Assembly (NCBI RefSeq): GCF_001445655.1
Contig: NZ_LNBE01000003.1
Coordinates: forward strand, 124,001 to 188,000
Origin: Streptomyces roseifaciens
Lineage (GTDB): Bacteria > Actinomycetota > Actinomycetes > Streptomycetales > Streptomycetaceae
Direction of reading: 5' to 3'
Length of the DNA: 64,000 nucleotides
The position numbers and the translations under genes were made by a program. A model generated the notes under the pieces. The model was not told where the DNA came from. It was given only the letters and a program-made list of their open reading frames with translations, and did not search any database. Positions 49,532 through 58,018 of the stretch are shown here, piece after piece (position 1 is the first letter of the stretch; the number at the start of each line of letters is the position of its first letter).

Positions 49532-49564
49532 CTACCTCTATTAGAGTGACACGAATCGAGGTAG
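49532..49564. promoter_or_regulatory. PadR operator candidate
   Basis: CTACCTC (49532-49538) and GAGGTAG (49558-49564) form 7-bp arms around a 19-base AT-richer centre, within the divergent promoter region between the PadR gene and the oxidoreductase/MATE pair. Confidence 0.55.
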
Positions 49565-49634
49565 CGTGTCGCGTGCTGACCGAGTCAGCAGCCGGAGGGG
49601 CCTGAGCCCCGTATGTGCTGGAGGGGGTGTCCCT

Positions 49635-50633
49635 TTGCGCAAGACGATGCATGCGATGACGGTGCAGCGCCCTGGCGGACCAGAGGTGTTGCAGCTGCGT
49701 GAGGTTCCCCGCCCCGAGCCGCGGGAAGGCTGGACGCTGGTGCGCGTTATGGCGTTCGGACTGAACCGTTCGGAGCTGTTCACTCGCCGCGGCATGTCCC
49801 CCACCGTGAGCTTTCCACGAGTGCTGGGCATCGAGTGCGTAGGGGTCGTAGAGCAGTCACATGACCCTGGACTGCCGGAGGGCACTACGGTCGCGGCCGC
49901 TATGGGGGGCATGGGAAGGCAATTCGACGGAAGCTACGCGGAGTTCGCACTGCTCCCAACGGCTCAGCTCATGCCCGTGAGAACGAAACTTCCATGGTCC
50001 GCCCTGGCGGCGATCCCCGAGTCCTACCTGACCGCGTATGGATCGCTGGAAGCACTCCGGCTCCGGCCGGGGCACCGTCTGCTGATTCGTGCCGCCACCT
50101 CGTCCGTTGGTATGGCGGCGCTCGCTCTGTCTGCCGGCCTGGAAGTGGAAGTGGCCTGTACGACACGTGATCCTGGCAAGGTCGAGTCGCTGCGCGAGCA
50201 TGGGGCCGATCAGGTCATCCTTGACCGCGGAGGCAGTATCGGTGAGCACGTGCGCGCGATATGGCGGGACGGAGCGGACCGCGTGCTGGACCTGGTGGGC
50301 GGCGGCACGGTCTTGGACTCACTGCGCGTACTGGCTCCGGGCGGCAGCGTATGCAACTCAGGCATCCTCTCGGACACTTGGGTCATGCCGGCATTCGAGC
50401 CGCTGGAGGACATCCCTTCCGGGGCGACGCTGACCACCTTCTCCAGCAGCGCAATCAACACCGGCGCTTGGGCGCGGCTGGCCCTCCAGGACATCCTCGG
50501 TCAGGTCGAGACAGGAAGTTGCCGGTCGGTGATCGACCGAATTTTCCCTCTCGAAGAACTCGCCGCTGCTCACCACCACATGGAAACCAATCAAGCCCTC
50601 GGAAAGGTCGTGGCCGTTGTCCACCATCCCTGA
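49635..50633 (+). CDS. Zinc-independent MDR oxidoreductase (quinone reductase-like)
   Basis: A 332-residue medium-chain reductase of the quinone-oxidoreductase group, with no zinc-binding cysteine cluster. The N-terminal block is MTVQRPGGPEVLQLREVPRP, the substrate-domain loop GIECVGVVEQSHDPGL, and the NADPH site RLLIRAATSSVGMAALALSA near residue 155. TTG 49635 lies nine bases after GGAGGGGG; ATG 49647 is the alternative. Such enzymes reduce quinones or enones and often confer tolerance to electrophiles, which would suit self-protection beside a MATE pump under PadR control. Confidence 0.82.
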   Translation: MRKTMHAMTVQRPGGPEVLQLREVPRPEPREGWTLVRVMAFGLNRSELFTRRGMSPTVSFPRVLGIECVGVVEQSHDPGLPEGTTVAAAMGGMGRQFDGSYAEFALLPTAQLMPVRTKLPWSALAAIPESYLTAYGSLEALRLRPGHRLLIRAATSSVGMAALALSAGLEVEVACTTRDPGKVESLREHGADQVILDRGGSIGEHVRAIWRDGADRVLDLVGGGTVLDSLRVLAPGGSVCNSGILSDTWVMPAFEPLEDIPSGATLTTFSSSAINTGAWARLALQDILGQVETGSCRSVIDRIFPLEELAAAHHHMETNQALGKVVAVVHHP

Positions 50634-52014
50634 CACCCAGACAATGACTGAGGCCCAGAGCCTCACGCCAGCTCTCACTCGACGGGCACTGTTGGGCTTA
50701 GGCGTGCCGGTGTACTTCGAGCTTCTCTCTGGAGTGGTCGCCGGCATCATCGATACCGTCTGGGTCTCCCGCCTGGGTGAAGCAGCCGTCGGAGCGGTCG
50801 CTGTCGCGAGCACTCTCGAGAACGTGCTGCTTGGCGTGATCCTCATGGCCAACATCGGAGCCACGGTTCTGATCGCCGACGCCTTGGGCGGCGGACGACG
50901 AGCCGAGATCCCGACCATCATGCGCGCTGTCGGACTGCTCTGGTTGATCATCACGCCCATTGTCGCGATCGGCGGCTTCTTCGCACGTGACCAGGTTGCG
51001 AGCCTGCTCGTGGGCGGAGAGGGGGAGGTGCATCGGCTTGCGGCCGGCTTCTTTGCCATCGCCTTCCCAGGGATGGCAGTCTTCTTCGCCCAGAACGTGG
51101 TCGACGGCATCTTCAAGGGGACGGGCGACACGAAGACGCCTATGCGGATGGCGATCCTTGCCAACTCCTGCATTCTCGTGCTCGACCCACTGCTTATCTA
51201 CGGTGTCGGCGGCCTTCCCCACATGGGTGTACGAGGAGCCGCGCTTGGGATGCTCTTGGGCCGCTCCGTCGCCCTGTGCGTGAGCTTGACGCTGCTGTGG
51301 CGCAAGCGCCTCGGCAATGTCGGTGACGCGGCGGCCACCACGCTGCGCTGGCCCAACGCCCTGCGACGCCTCCTGGGCATCGGCCTGCCGGCATCCGGAG
51401 ACTTCGTCCTGCGCATGGGCATCAGCGCGACGCTGGTCGGCATTGTCGCTCGGTTCGGTGAGGACCCACTGGCCGCCTACGGCATCGGCATCAAGGTGAT
51501 CCTTTTCGTCACCATGGCCTTTTACGCCCTTCGTCAGGCGGGGAGCATTCTCACCGCCCGCACCCGGGGATCGGGCGAGAGCGCGGACAGGGTGATCGGA
51601 CAGCAAAGCGTCGTACTCGCCATGATGGTCGGTGCCGGCGCCGGACTCGTGCTCGCCCTGGGCGGACGGCTGCTCATGGGGTTCTTCACACAGGCATCAG
51701 GAGTCATTGACTCAGGTGCGACCCTGCTGTGGTACCTCCTGCCCTACCTGGTGCTTCTGGCTGGTGTGGTTGGCCTCGGCGGAGCGTTCATGGGCGGTGG
51801 GCGCACTCGGGCAATGTTCTGGGTCACACTGATGGGTGCTGTTGTTCAGCTGCCGCTCGCCTACGGGCTGAGCTCTCTGTCCGCGCTGGACGTCCAGGGA
51901 GTGTGGCTGTCTATGATCATCGGCACTGGCGCCCAGTACCTCATGTCGTATCTGCTCTTCCGGCGCTACTTCGGGGCGCGGGCCAGTAAGAGTTCGGCTG
52001 ACTCGCGCTCGTAG
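50617..52014 (+). CDS. MATE-family efflux transporter
   Basis: A 465-residue multidrug and toxin extrusion transporter with about twelve membrane helices in two homologous halves. These include LGVPVYFELLSGVVAGIIDT at the start, AFPGMAVFFAQNVVDGIFKG near residue 150 and GIGLPASGDFVLRMGIS near residue 250. MATE pumps export drugs in exchange for H+ or Na+. The TTG start overlaps the preceding gene by 17 bp and has GGAAAGG upstream; ATG 50644 is also possible. It is the likely exporter or self-resistance gene of cluster 1. Confidence 0.86.
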   Translation: MSTIPDTQTMTEAQSLTPALTRRALLGLGVPVYFELLSGVVAGIIDTVWVSRLGEAAVGAVAVASTLENVLLGVILMANIGATVLIADALGGGRRAEIPTIMRAVGLLWLIITPIVAIGGFFARDQVASLLVGGEGEVHRLAAGFFAIAFPGMAVFFAQNVVDGIFKGTGDTKTPMRMAILANSCILVLDPLLIYGVGGLPHMGVRGAALGMLLGRSVALCVSLTLLWRKRLGNVGDAAATTLRWPNALRRLLGIGLPASGDFVLRMGISATLVGIVARFGEDPLAAYGIGIKVILFVTMAFYALRQAGSILTARTRGSGESADRVIGQQSVVLAMMVGAGAGLVLALGGRLLMGFFTQASGVIDSGATLLWYLLPYLVLLAGVVGLGGAFMGGGRTRAMFWVTLMGAVVQLPLAYGLSSLSALDVQGVWLSMIIGTGAQYLMSYLLFRRYFGARASKSSADSRS

Positions 52015-52082
52015 CCGCGCCACCAGGGGGATGGCTAGAGTTGACAGCTGAGGAGGACAACCCGAGAGGAGGTCGGTAGATC

Positions 52083-52556
52083 ATGAACGATGCGGGTGGT
52101 CAGAGCCCTGGAGGGCACACCGAACGTAGAAGTCTCGCTGAGAAGCTGGAGCACTTGCTGGCTATTACGACGCCAGCAGGCCAGCGTCCCCCCTCGAACG
52201 AGGACATAGCGACAGCGATCAACATTGCCGCAGGCGAGAAAACGATCAGCGCTACCTACGTATGGCAGCTGCGCACCGGACGGAAAACAAATCCGACGAT
52301 GCGCCACCTTGAGTCGCTGGCTCAATACTTCGGGGTGAGCGCTGCCTACTTCCTCAGTGATGAGGAGTCCCGAAAGATCGATGACCAGCTGGCCTTGCTC
52401 GGCGCGCTCAAACAGTCGGACGCGCGCAGCATCGCCTTGCGCTCGACAGGGCTTTCCGAGTCGAGCCGCCGGGCTTTGCATAGCATGATCGACCAGTTGC
52501 GGAAGCTAGAGGGATTGCCTGACGACGAACTCGGTCAAGAGGAAACGGCGCGCTGA
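52083..52556 (+). CDS. XRE-type helix-turn-helix regulator, module 2
   Basis: A 157-residue regulator clearly paralogous to the 29651 protein: SLAEKLEHLLAITTPAG, SNEDIATAINIAAGEKTIS, YVWQLRTGRKTNPTMRHLE, LAQYFGVSAAYFLSDEE and C-terminal DARSIALRSTGLSESSRRAL with LRKLEGLPDDE. It has a GAGAGGAGG-type ribosome site. Its 3' end overlaps the end of the convergent MAB_1171c-type gene by 22 bp. With the ImmA/IrrE protease at 53741 it forms the second copy of the predicted repressor, protease and membrane-sensor module. Confidence 0.74.
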   Translation: MNDAGGQSPGGHTERRSLAEKLEHLLAITTPAGQRPPSNEDIATAINIAAGEKTISATYVWQLRTGRKTNPTMRHLESLAQYFGVSAAYFLSDEESRKIDDQLALLGALKQSDARSIALRSTGLSESSRRALHSMIDQLRKLEGLPDDELGQEETAR

Positions 52557-53740
52557 CGGTTTCCTTCGAAATGGCTTCTGCTGCGCGAATTCAGTTTCTG
52601 AAAAGATTTTGAAACCTGCGCAAGAAGTGCGATCTCCTGTGCCAGGTTGACGCCGGCGGTTCGACGACGGGCGAGAGGCTCTTCCTGTGCTGGCTCCAGC
52701 TCCCCGGGGCCGTATAGAGCTGACCTCAGCACTGCCGCTTCACACATGGCCTCGTGCTGCATCCCGTGTGCTTGCTCGAGGCGGTGGATAGCGATCGGAT
52801 CCGCTCTGTGCCGGAGAACCAGCTGTGCGTCCCTGATTTCGATGACACGTCGATACAAATGGTAGTCGAGCTGACGTCGTGGAATCCATCCGAGCAGGCG
52901 GGATGCGGGAGGTTCCAGGACCAGGTTCGGTGCCGCTTGATACACGGCGCGCCACAGGGGTGCAAGCCGTAGATAGTCACGGTAGGTGTTAAGCCAGCGG
53001 CCTGCTGAATTTAACTTCGGTCCCCAGGAGGGGGCTGTCCAGCCGAAAATTTGAAGAAGAGTTCCTGCATCTGCGATAGACCAGAAGAGGAACTTCCAGG
53101 GCCCTACCACACCTTCTGCATGTAGTGCGATGATCTGCCAATAGCGGACGGCGCAATACGCCAGAATGAGTGTGGAGCCTGCGGCAACGAACCACATGCC
53201 GAGGCGTAGCCAGAACTCGCGCACGGTGCGGGCGTAACGGAAAGAGAAGAGAACCGTCTGGAAGCGTCCCGCCGCACAAATGGCCAAGTAGTAGGCCATG
53301 TAGGCCGCATAATCCACATTTTGAATATTCAGGTATACGGTCTCTTGGGCAGATGCTTCTTTTTTCGGCTGTATGGCGAAGAATAGGAAAATGAGGGCAG
53401 TGAGTGCGGCTCCGAACCCTGCCACCTGCCATTGTGTGGACCTCTTGGCAATCTCGGGGGGTAGCGTCAGATTAACGACCGTCACTTGCTGCGCAGCCGT
53501 GAGCACTACTACGGATGCCTGAACGATGATCGTCGTGGCGTTCGGGAACCCAAGGAATCCCGAGATTTGGCGCCTGAAGATCTCCAGGTCGACGAAATAT
53601 GCCACCGAGTTGCACATAAAGTATGTACATAACGCGAAGAGCGCGAGATTCTTCGGCCTGTGCACGAGTGCGGGTAACTTGTAGGAGAAAGCGGCCAGGC
53701 TTGCTACGGCGCAACTCCACGAGAGTACATTGAAAATCAT
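52535..53740 (-). CDS. MAB_1171c-type 7-TM membrane protein, module 2
   Basis: A 401-residue membrane protein with about seven hydrophobic helices in residues 1-250 (IFNVLSWSCAVASLAAFSY, TIIVQASVVVLTAAQQVTV, VAGFGAALTALIFLFFAIQ, LGMWFVAAGSTLILAYCAV). A soluble C-terminal domain (APLWRAVYQAAPNLVLE, YHLYRRVIEIRDAQLVLR) matches the one in the 32673 protein. The coding DNA is clearly lower in GC than the surroundings, which suggests separate acquisition. The ATG follows the protease stop directly (TGAATG). Confidence 0.74.
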   Translation of the reverse strand: MIFNVLSWSCAVASLAAFSYKLPALVHRPKNLALFALCTYFMCNSVAYFVDLEIFRRQISGFLGFPNATTIIVQASVVVLTAAQQVTVVNLTLPPEIAKRSTQWQVAGFGAALTALIFLFFAIQPKKEASAQETVYLNIQNVDYAAYMAYYLAICAAGRFQTVLFSFRYARTVREFWLRLGMWFVAAGSTLILAYCAVRYWQIIALHAEGVVGPWKFLFWSIADAGTLLQIFGWTAPSWGPKLNSAGRWLNTYRDYLRLAPLWRAVYQAAPNLVLEPPASRLLGWIPRRQLDYHLYRRVIEIRDAQLVLRHRADPIAIHRLEQAHGMQHEAMCEAAVLRSALYGPGELEPAQEEPLARRRTAGVNLAQEIALLAQVSKSFQKLNSRSRSHFEGNRQRAVSS

Positions 53741-54343
53741 TCACTGCACCGAGCCGACGCTGGGTGAGTGGCCTGCAGATATAGCTTCCTTGAGCCGTGT
53801 GATTACCTCGTCATCCGGGCACAATGGGGGCTCCGTGCCGGTGTCATTCTGCCGTCGGACTGGGGTGAGGAGAATGGAGGCAACCATTTCTGCCTCCTGC
53901 TCATTCCGTTCGGAATATTCAGTCCGCTGGAGTGCCCTGCGAACGACCATTGGGTCGATATCTGGGAACAGGTGACTTAGCACAGTTTCGCTTGTTCCCG
54001 CGTTGGCTTCGTGATCACACAGGATGTGGGCGAGCTCATGCGCGATGATGTGCTCTTGGTGAGCGCGGGTCGTGCGAACTTCGTATATGACAAAGTCGGC
54101 CGCCGGGGTGGCCATCCACATACCGTTTAGGGAATACTCAGGTATCGCCATAGGGATGAGATGGATCGGTTTCCCGCGTTGATCGCTCAACCTGTCTCTT
54201 AACGAGACGATGTCGCGACTGTCCTTGTCGAGCCCCATAGCAGTGAGGCGTGCTTCGCACTGCCGGCGGAGGCTTTTGAAGTGTCGCGATGTTGTAGAGA
54301 CACCTGACACGGAAAGGGCGTGGCCTATCGCATACTCCTTCAT
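53741..54343 (-). CDS. ImmA/IrrE-family metallopeptidase, module 2
   Basis: A 200-residue zinc peptidase homologous to the 32152 product. The zinc-binding motif is HIIAHELAHILCDHEAN near residue 105, and the third ligand region is RNEQEAEMVASILL near residue 155. The segment RGKPIHLIPMAIPEYSLNGMW aligns with RGKPIVLRPMETT of module 1. ATG 54343 gives a start consistent with the shorter homologue. Its expected substrate is the XRE repressor at 52083. The protease and 7-TM genes are adjacent, as in module 1. Confidence 0.8.
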   Translation of the reverse strand: MKEYAIGHALSVSGVSTTSRHFKSLRRQCEARLTAMGLDKDSRDIVSLRDRLSDQRGKPIHLIPMAIPEYSLNGMWMATPAADFVIYEVRTTRAHQEHIIAHELAHILCDHEANAGTSETVLSHLFPDIDPMVVRRALQRTEYSERNEQEAEMVASILLTPVRRQNDTGTEPPLCPDDEVITRLKEAISAGHSPSVGSVQ

Positions 54344-55030
54344 TGGGGAATTACCGATTTCCGCTCGATCGTGTCTCTGCGCGGCATTTCGCGAGTGCGG
54401 TCTGCGAGCCTGCGAGGGAGCCGTAAGAGGGGATGCCAACCGGAGCCCCTTGCCTCGCCTTGCCTGCCTTGTCGCGCAAGGTCGATAACCCCGGTATCCC
54501 AGGCGCAGACGCGAGTGTTGCGTGCACGCAAGTAAGACCATCGGTGGCTAGCAAGTGCTTCCCCTCCCCTATGCGATAGAACGCACCTGCGTCGACCCAA
54601 CCTTACTCACATGGCAAGGCTGTGCACCAGAGTGTCACGTGTGCTCTCCCTCGCTGAGGACCGGGGTGAGGATTAGAGTCAATAATTCGGATTCATGGGG
54701 CAGTCTGTGTCCTGATACTTGCTTGACGACGTCGCTGGAAACAGTGCAAGGACCTCTGGATGTCCGATTTATCCAGGGGTGAAGGGTGCCGCCGATGCCC
54801 TCGTGGAAGGGCAAGAAGTGTCCGGTCCAGCCACTGACGCGTTCCAATACGTCGGTGCCATCAGCTGATGCCTTCGTCCAGAACAGTGACCATGCCCGGG
54901 AGGGTGGCATCGGCGCGCAGGCAGAGGCACCGGCCGACAGGGGTCGCGCCGGTGCCGGAGCCGCCGATGCGGGCCTGCATGCACGCGCGAGGGCTGGGTG
55001 GCGCTCAAGCTCGGTGGTCAGCACTCCCTG
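54344..55030. other. Gap between module 2 and cluster 2, no confident gene
   Basis: About 690 bp with reduced GC near 54350-54780. It should hold the promoter for the minus-strand module 2 genes. A 129-codon minus-strand frame (54635-55024, GTG start six bases after the nucleotidyltransferase gene) has an AGGGA site but no recognisable motif and a low-complexity N-terminal half. I regard it as doubtful. Confidence 0.5.
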
Positions 55031-55786
55031 TCACGTGATTTCCCCAGGAGCAGATGTCTCCCTCAGCATCGTGTGTGCCCTTTCAAGATCCTGGGGCGTG
55101 TCCACCGCGATTCCCCGGTCGGTCACGGGGAGCATCCGAACCCCGTGTCCATGCTCGATGAGCCGGAGCATCTCTATGCCTTCGGTGCGCTCCAGCGGCC
55201 CCTGTTCGAGCTGTTGAAACAGCCCGATCCCATCTTGAGTGAAGCCGTAGAGACCAAGCTGCCGTAGGTAGAAGGGGCGTTGGTTCCGCGGATACGGGAT
55301 CGGCTGGCGGGAGAACATCAGGGCGTTGTCGTTCTTGCCGACGACGACCTTGACGACGTTGTGGTCGAGGACCGCTGCCGCGTCGTTCAGCCTCGTGCAC
55401 GCGTTGACTGCCAGGGCGCCGGCGCCAAGGTGGGTGAGTGCTTCGGATACGGCGTCGATCGACGTGGGGTTGATGAACGGTTCGTCTCCCTGGACGTTGA
55501 TGTACGCGTCGGCTTGAAGGTGTTGTGCGCACTCGGCGACCCGGTCGGTGCCGGTGGGGTGCTCGCCGGTCATGATGCAGGGGATGCCGAGCCGGCGGCA
55601 GGTGGCTTCAATGCGGTCGTCGTCTGTTGCGACGACGGCGTCGTCAAGGTGGTGCGTCTGCTGACAGCGTCGGTGGACGTGCCAGAGCAGCGGCATGTCT
55701 CCGAGTATGGCGAGTGGTTTTCCCGGGAATCGCGAGGCTCCCCAGCGGCAGGGGATGACTGCAACGTGGCGGCGTGTGGCACTCAT
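55031..55786 (-). CDS. CMP-Kdo synthetase-like cytidylyltransferase
   Basis: A 251-residue nucleotidyltransferase of the KdsB type, which activates a 3-deoxy-octulosonate or similar 2-keto-3-deoxy sugar as its CMP ester. The N-terminal signature is VIPCRWGASRFPGKPLA with the nucleotide-binding Arg and Lys, followed by VVATDDDRI, TGTDRVAECA, NVQGDEPFI and FYLRQLGLYGF. Gram-positive bacteria have no Kdo-containing lipopolysaccharide, so a role in a secondary metabolite is more likely. It is the last gene of the cluster 2 operon. Confidence 0.85.
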   Translation of the reverse strand: MSATRRHVAVIPCRWGASRFPGKPLAILGDMPLLWHVHRRCQQTHHLDDAVVATDDDRIEATCRRLGIPCIMTGEHPTGTDRVAECAQHLQADAYINVQGDEPFINPTSIDAVSEALTHLGAGALAVNACTRLNDAAAVLDHNVVKVVVGKNDNALMFSRQPIPYPRNQRPFYLRQLGLYGFTQDGIGLFQQLEQGPLERTEGIEMLRLIEHGHGVRMLPVTDRGIAVDTPQDLERAHTMLRETSAPGEIT

Positions 55787-55844
55787 GGTCAGCTCCCGTA
55801 GATGGGGCGTGATGGGCGTGTGCGGACAGCCGGGATGGGAGTGA

Positions 55845-56966
55845 TCACCGGTCGAAGTGGTCGAGCCAGACTTGCGCGATGGTCTGGCGGACAGGCGAGG
55901 GCACTTCGTGCAGGCCGGGGGCGTACTCGCCGCGGCTGAGCGCGGCGGTGGCAGCGAGGATCTCGGCTTGGACGAGGTGGATGTAGCTGCCGACCGCCGC
56001 GCCGTGCACGAAGTTGACGGCTCCTCCTTCGGCGAGCACGTAGAAGTAGTGCCCGGTCACCTCGTAGCGGGTCAGGTGGTCGCCGACGGGAGTGCGCTGG
56101 TAGAGGCCGTCGAGCGCGTCGAGTTCGAGTTCGTCTTCGGAGGAGGTGACCGAGGCGACGTAGGCGCCGTTGCGGAGGGCTTCGAAGTGGCTTTGCCGCA
56201 GCGCCAGGTTACCGGTGGCGCAGAGAACGAGTTCGGCGTCGTGGATTGCCTCTGTGCGGGATGGCGGGGTGCGGAAGCCCTGGGAGCGTGCCTGTACGCG
56301 TTTGACGGGGTCGCTGTCGAAGACGGTGACACGCAGGTCGTGGGCGCGCAGGTTGTGCGCGATGGAGCGGCCGACCTTGCCGAAGCCGATGACGCAGGCG
56401 CCGCGGCTGGTGAGGATGTCGCCCCGGGTGCGGACGAGCGCATCGGTCGAGAAGACGATGGAGCGGCCGACTAGGTGGTCCTCGCAGTGCTTCAAGGGGG
56501 AGCGGGCCACGGAGAAGACCGGGCAGGGTAGTTCTTCCAGCGCTTCGTACCGCTGATGGCCGTTCTCTGTGTCCTCGACGACGCCCCGGATGCGGCCAGA
56601 GAATTTCTCGGCCAGGGTGGTGATGGCAGGAGCGAAGTAGCCGCCGATGTCGAGCAGGACGACGTCGTGGCTCGGGGCGTTCTTCTCTAGGTACTCCAGG
56701 GCCCTGACGGGGTCGGCGAACATGGCGCGGCTGAGGTCGTGCACAGCGTAGGCACGTCGGACTTCCTGTACTGCCTCGGGGCTTATGGACCTGGGCTTGG
56801 GCAGCACGGCCGCGATGGTCGACGTGCGGGCCAGCGCGTGCAGGAAGGCCGGCCGTTCGGGGAGCAGGTGGGTGATGATCAGCAAGCTGATCGGGCCGTC
56901 GACGGGGAATCGCGCGGTGATCCGACGGAAGTAGGCGTCGAGCCGGGCTTTCTCAGGGCCTTCCAC
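55845..56966 (-). CDS. S-adenosylhomocysteine hydrolase-like NAD-binding protein
   Basis: A 373-residue protein with the NAD-binding core of the S-adenosylhomocysteine hydrolase family. The Rossmann motif is GACVIGFGKVGRSIAHNLRA near residue 195, followed by RVTVFDSDPVKRVQARSQG and ELVLCATGN. An earlier block, VLLDIGGYFAPA, and VVEDTENGHQRYE resemble the corresponding hydrolase regions. It is about 100 residues shorter than true hydrolases, so the substrate may be another nucleoside or sugar. GTG 56966 was chosen for AAGGAGG four bases upstream. Confidence 0.68.
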   Translation of the reverse strand: MEGPEKARLDAYFRRITARFPVDGPISLLIITHLLPERPAFLHALARTSTIAAVLPKPRSISPEAVQEVRRAYAVHDLSRAMFADPVRALEYLEKNAPSHDVVLLDIGGYFAPAITTLAEKFSGRIRGVVEDTENGHQRYEALEELPCPVFSVARSPLKHCEDHLVGRSIVFSTDALVRTRGDILTSRGACVIGFGKVGRSIAHNLRAHDLRVTVFDSDPVKRVQARSQGFRTPPSRTEAIHDAELVLCATGNLALRQSHFEALRNGAYVASVTSSEDELELDALDGLYQRTPVGDHLTRYEVTGHYFYVLAEGGAVNFVHGAAVGSYIHLVQAEILAATAALSRGEYAPGLHEVPSPVRQTIAQVWLDHFDR

Positions 56967-56991
56967 GGCACCTCCTTCTCCGCAACGGGGG

Positions 56992-57987
56992 TCAGGCCGC
57001 GGCGCTGTAGGGGGACTGGGTGAGTGCCTGCATCTGGGCACGCATGCCGCTGTGAAGGTCGGCCGTCGCACGCCAGCCGAGGGTGGCTTCGGCGAGCCGG
57101 GTGTCGGCTCGGGTACTCAGGACGTCCCCGCTGCGTGCTGTGTCAGCACGGACGTCGATTTCCCGGCCGGTGAGGCTCTGGGCGACGTTGATCACGTCGA
57201 TCAGAGAGGCATTGGCGCCGCCGCCGACGTTGATAATGCTTGTGTCGGGCGGGGTGGTGGCTGCGGCGATAGTGGCGGCGATCGCGTCGTCGACGAAGGT
57301 GAAGTCCCGGCGCTGGTATCCGTCTCCGAACAGCCGGAGGGGGCCGCCGGTGAGGGCGGCGTGGAGCGTGCGGTGGATGAACATGTCCGGGCGCTGGCGG
57401 GGGCCGTAGACCGTGAAGTACCGCAGGGCGATGACGGACGTCGGGCACGCGGCGCGGGCGGCATGGGCCAGGCACAGCTGCTCCTCGGCGAGCTTGGTGA
57501 CCGCGTACGGAGAAACCGGGCGGAGGCGGTCGCTTTCGACGCTGGGTCCTCCGCTGGTGACCCCGTAGACACTCGAGGAGGAGGCCACCACCAAGCGGGG
57601 GACACGCATGCGGGTGGCTGCGTCCATCACGCGCTGGGTGGCGAGGATGTTGGAGTGGACGTACTCGCTGAACTGTGGTCCCCACGACGGGCGCACGCCG
57701 GGGATGCCGGCCAGGTGGAAGATGACGTCTGCGTCGACGAGCAGGGGGTCGATCGCGCAGTCAAGGAGGTCGGCAGTGACGTGGATGTAGCCCTGGACCC
57801 CGTGCAGCACGGTGAGGTTGACAGCCGTGGACTCGTCGCTGGCGGGATCGCGCCGGTCAACGCCGATCACAGCGGCACCTGTCTGGAGGAGAGCGTGGGC
57901 GAGGTGGGAGCCGATGAACCCGGCCGCGCCCGTCACGACCGCGCGCCGGATGACTGGTGCGGTGACGGCGGCGTGGATCTCTGACAT
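56992..57987 (-). CDS. NAD-dependent sugar epimerase/dehydratase
   Basis: A 331-residue extended short-chain dehydrogenase of the nucleotide-sugar epimerase type. The cofactor motif is VVTGAAGFIGSHLAHAL at residues 18-34, then HLAGIPGVRPSWG, the active-site SPYAVTKLAEEQL with Tyr and Lys near residue 160, and ALRYFTVYGPRQRPDMF. The pattern is nearest to UDP-glucuronate or UDP-glucose 4-epimerases. It should act on a nucleotide-activated sugar in cluster 2. Confidence 0.86.
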   Translation of the reverse strand: MSEIHAAVTAPVIRRAVVTGAAGFIGSHLAHALLQTGAAVIGVDRRDPASDESTAVNLTVLHGVQGYIHVTADLLDCAIDPLLVDADVIFHLAGIPGVRPSWGPQFSEYVHSNILATQRVMDAATRMRVPRLVVASSSSVYGVTSGGPSVESDRLRPVSPYAVTKLAEEQLCLAHAARAACPTSVIALRYFTVYGPRQRPDMFIHRTLHAALTGGPLRLFGDGYQRRDFTFVDDAIAATIAAATTPPDTSIINVGGGANASLIDVINVAQSLTGREIDVRADTARSGDVLSTRADTRLAEATLGWRATADLHSGMRAQMQALTQSPYSAAA

Positions 57988-58018
57988 AAGGACCTCCGAA
58001 GGGTTCGGTGTCGAGGGG

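Noticed and set aside
54635..55024. 129-codon minus-strand frame after the nucleotidyltransferase
   Set aside because: It has an AGGGA site, but the sequence shows no fold-like pattern or motif; kept only as a note in the gap entry.
55031..55786. Kdo activation for lipopolysaccharide
   Set aside because: All other genes indicate a Gram-positive actinomycete without lipopolysaccharide, and no Kdo-8-phosphate synthase or Kdo transferase is nearby.
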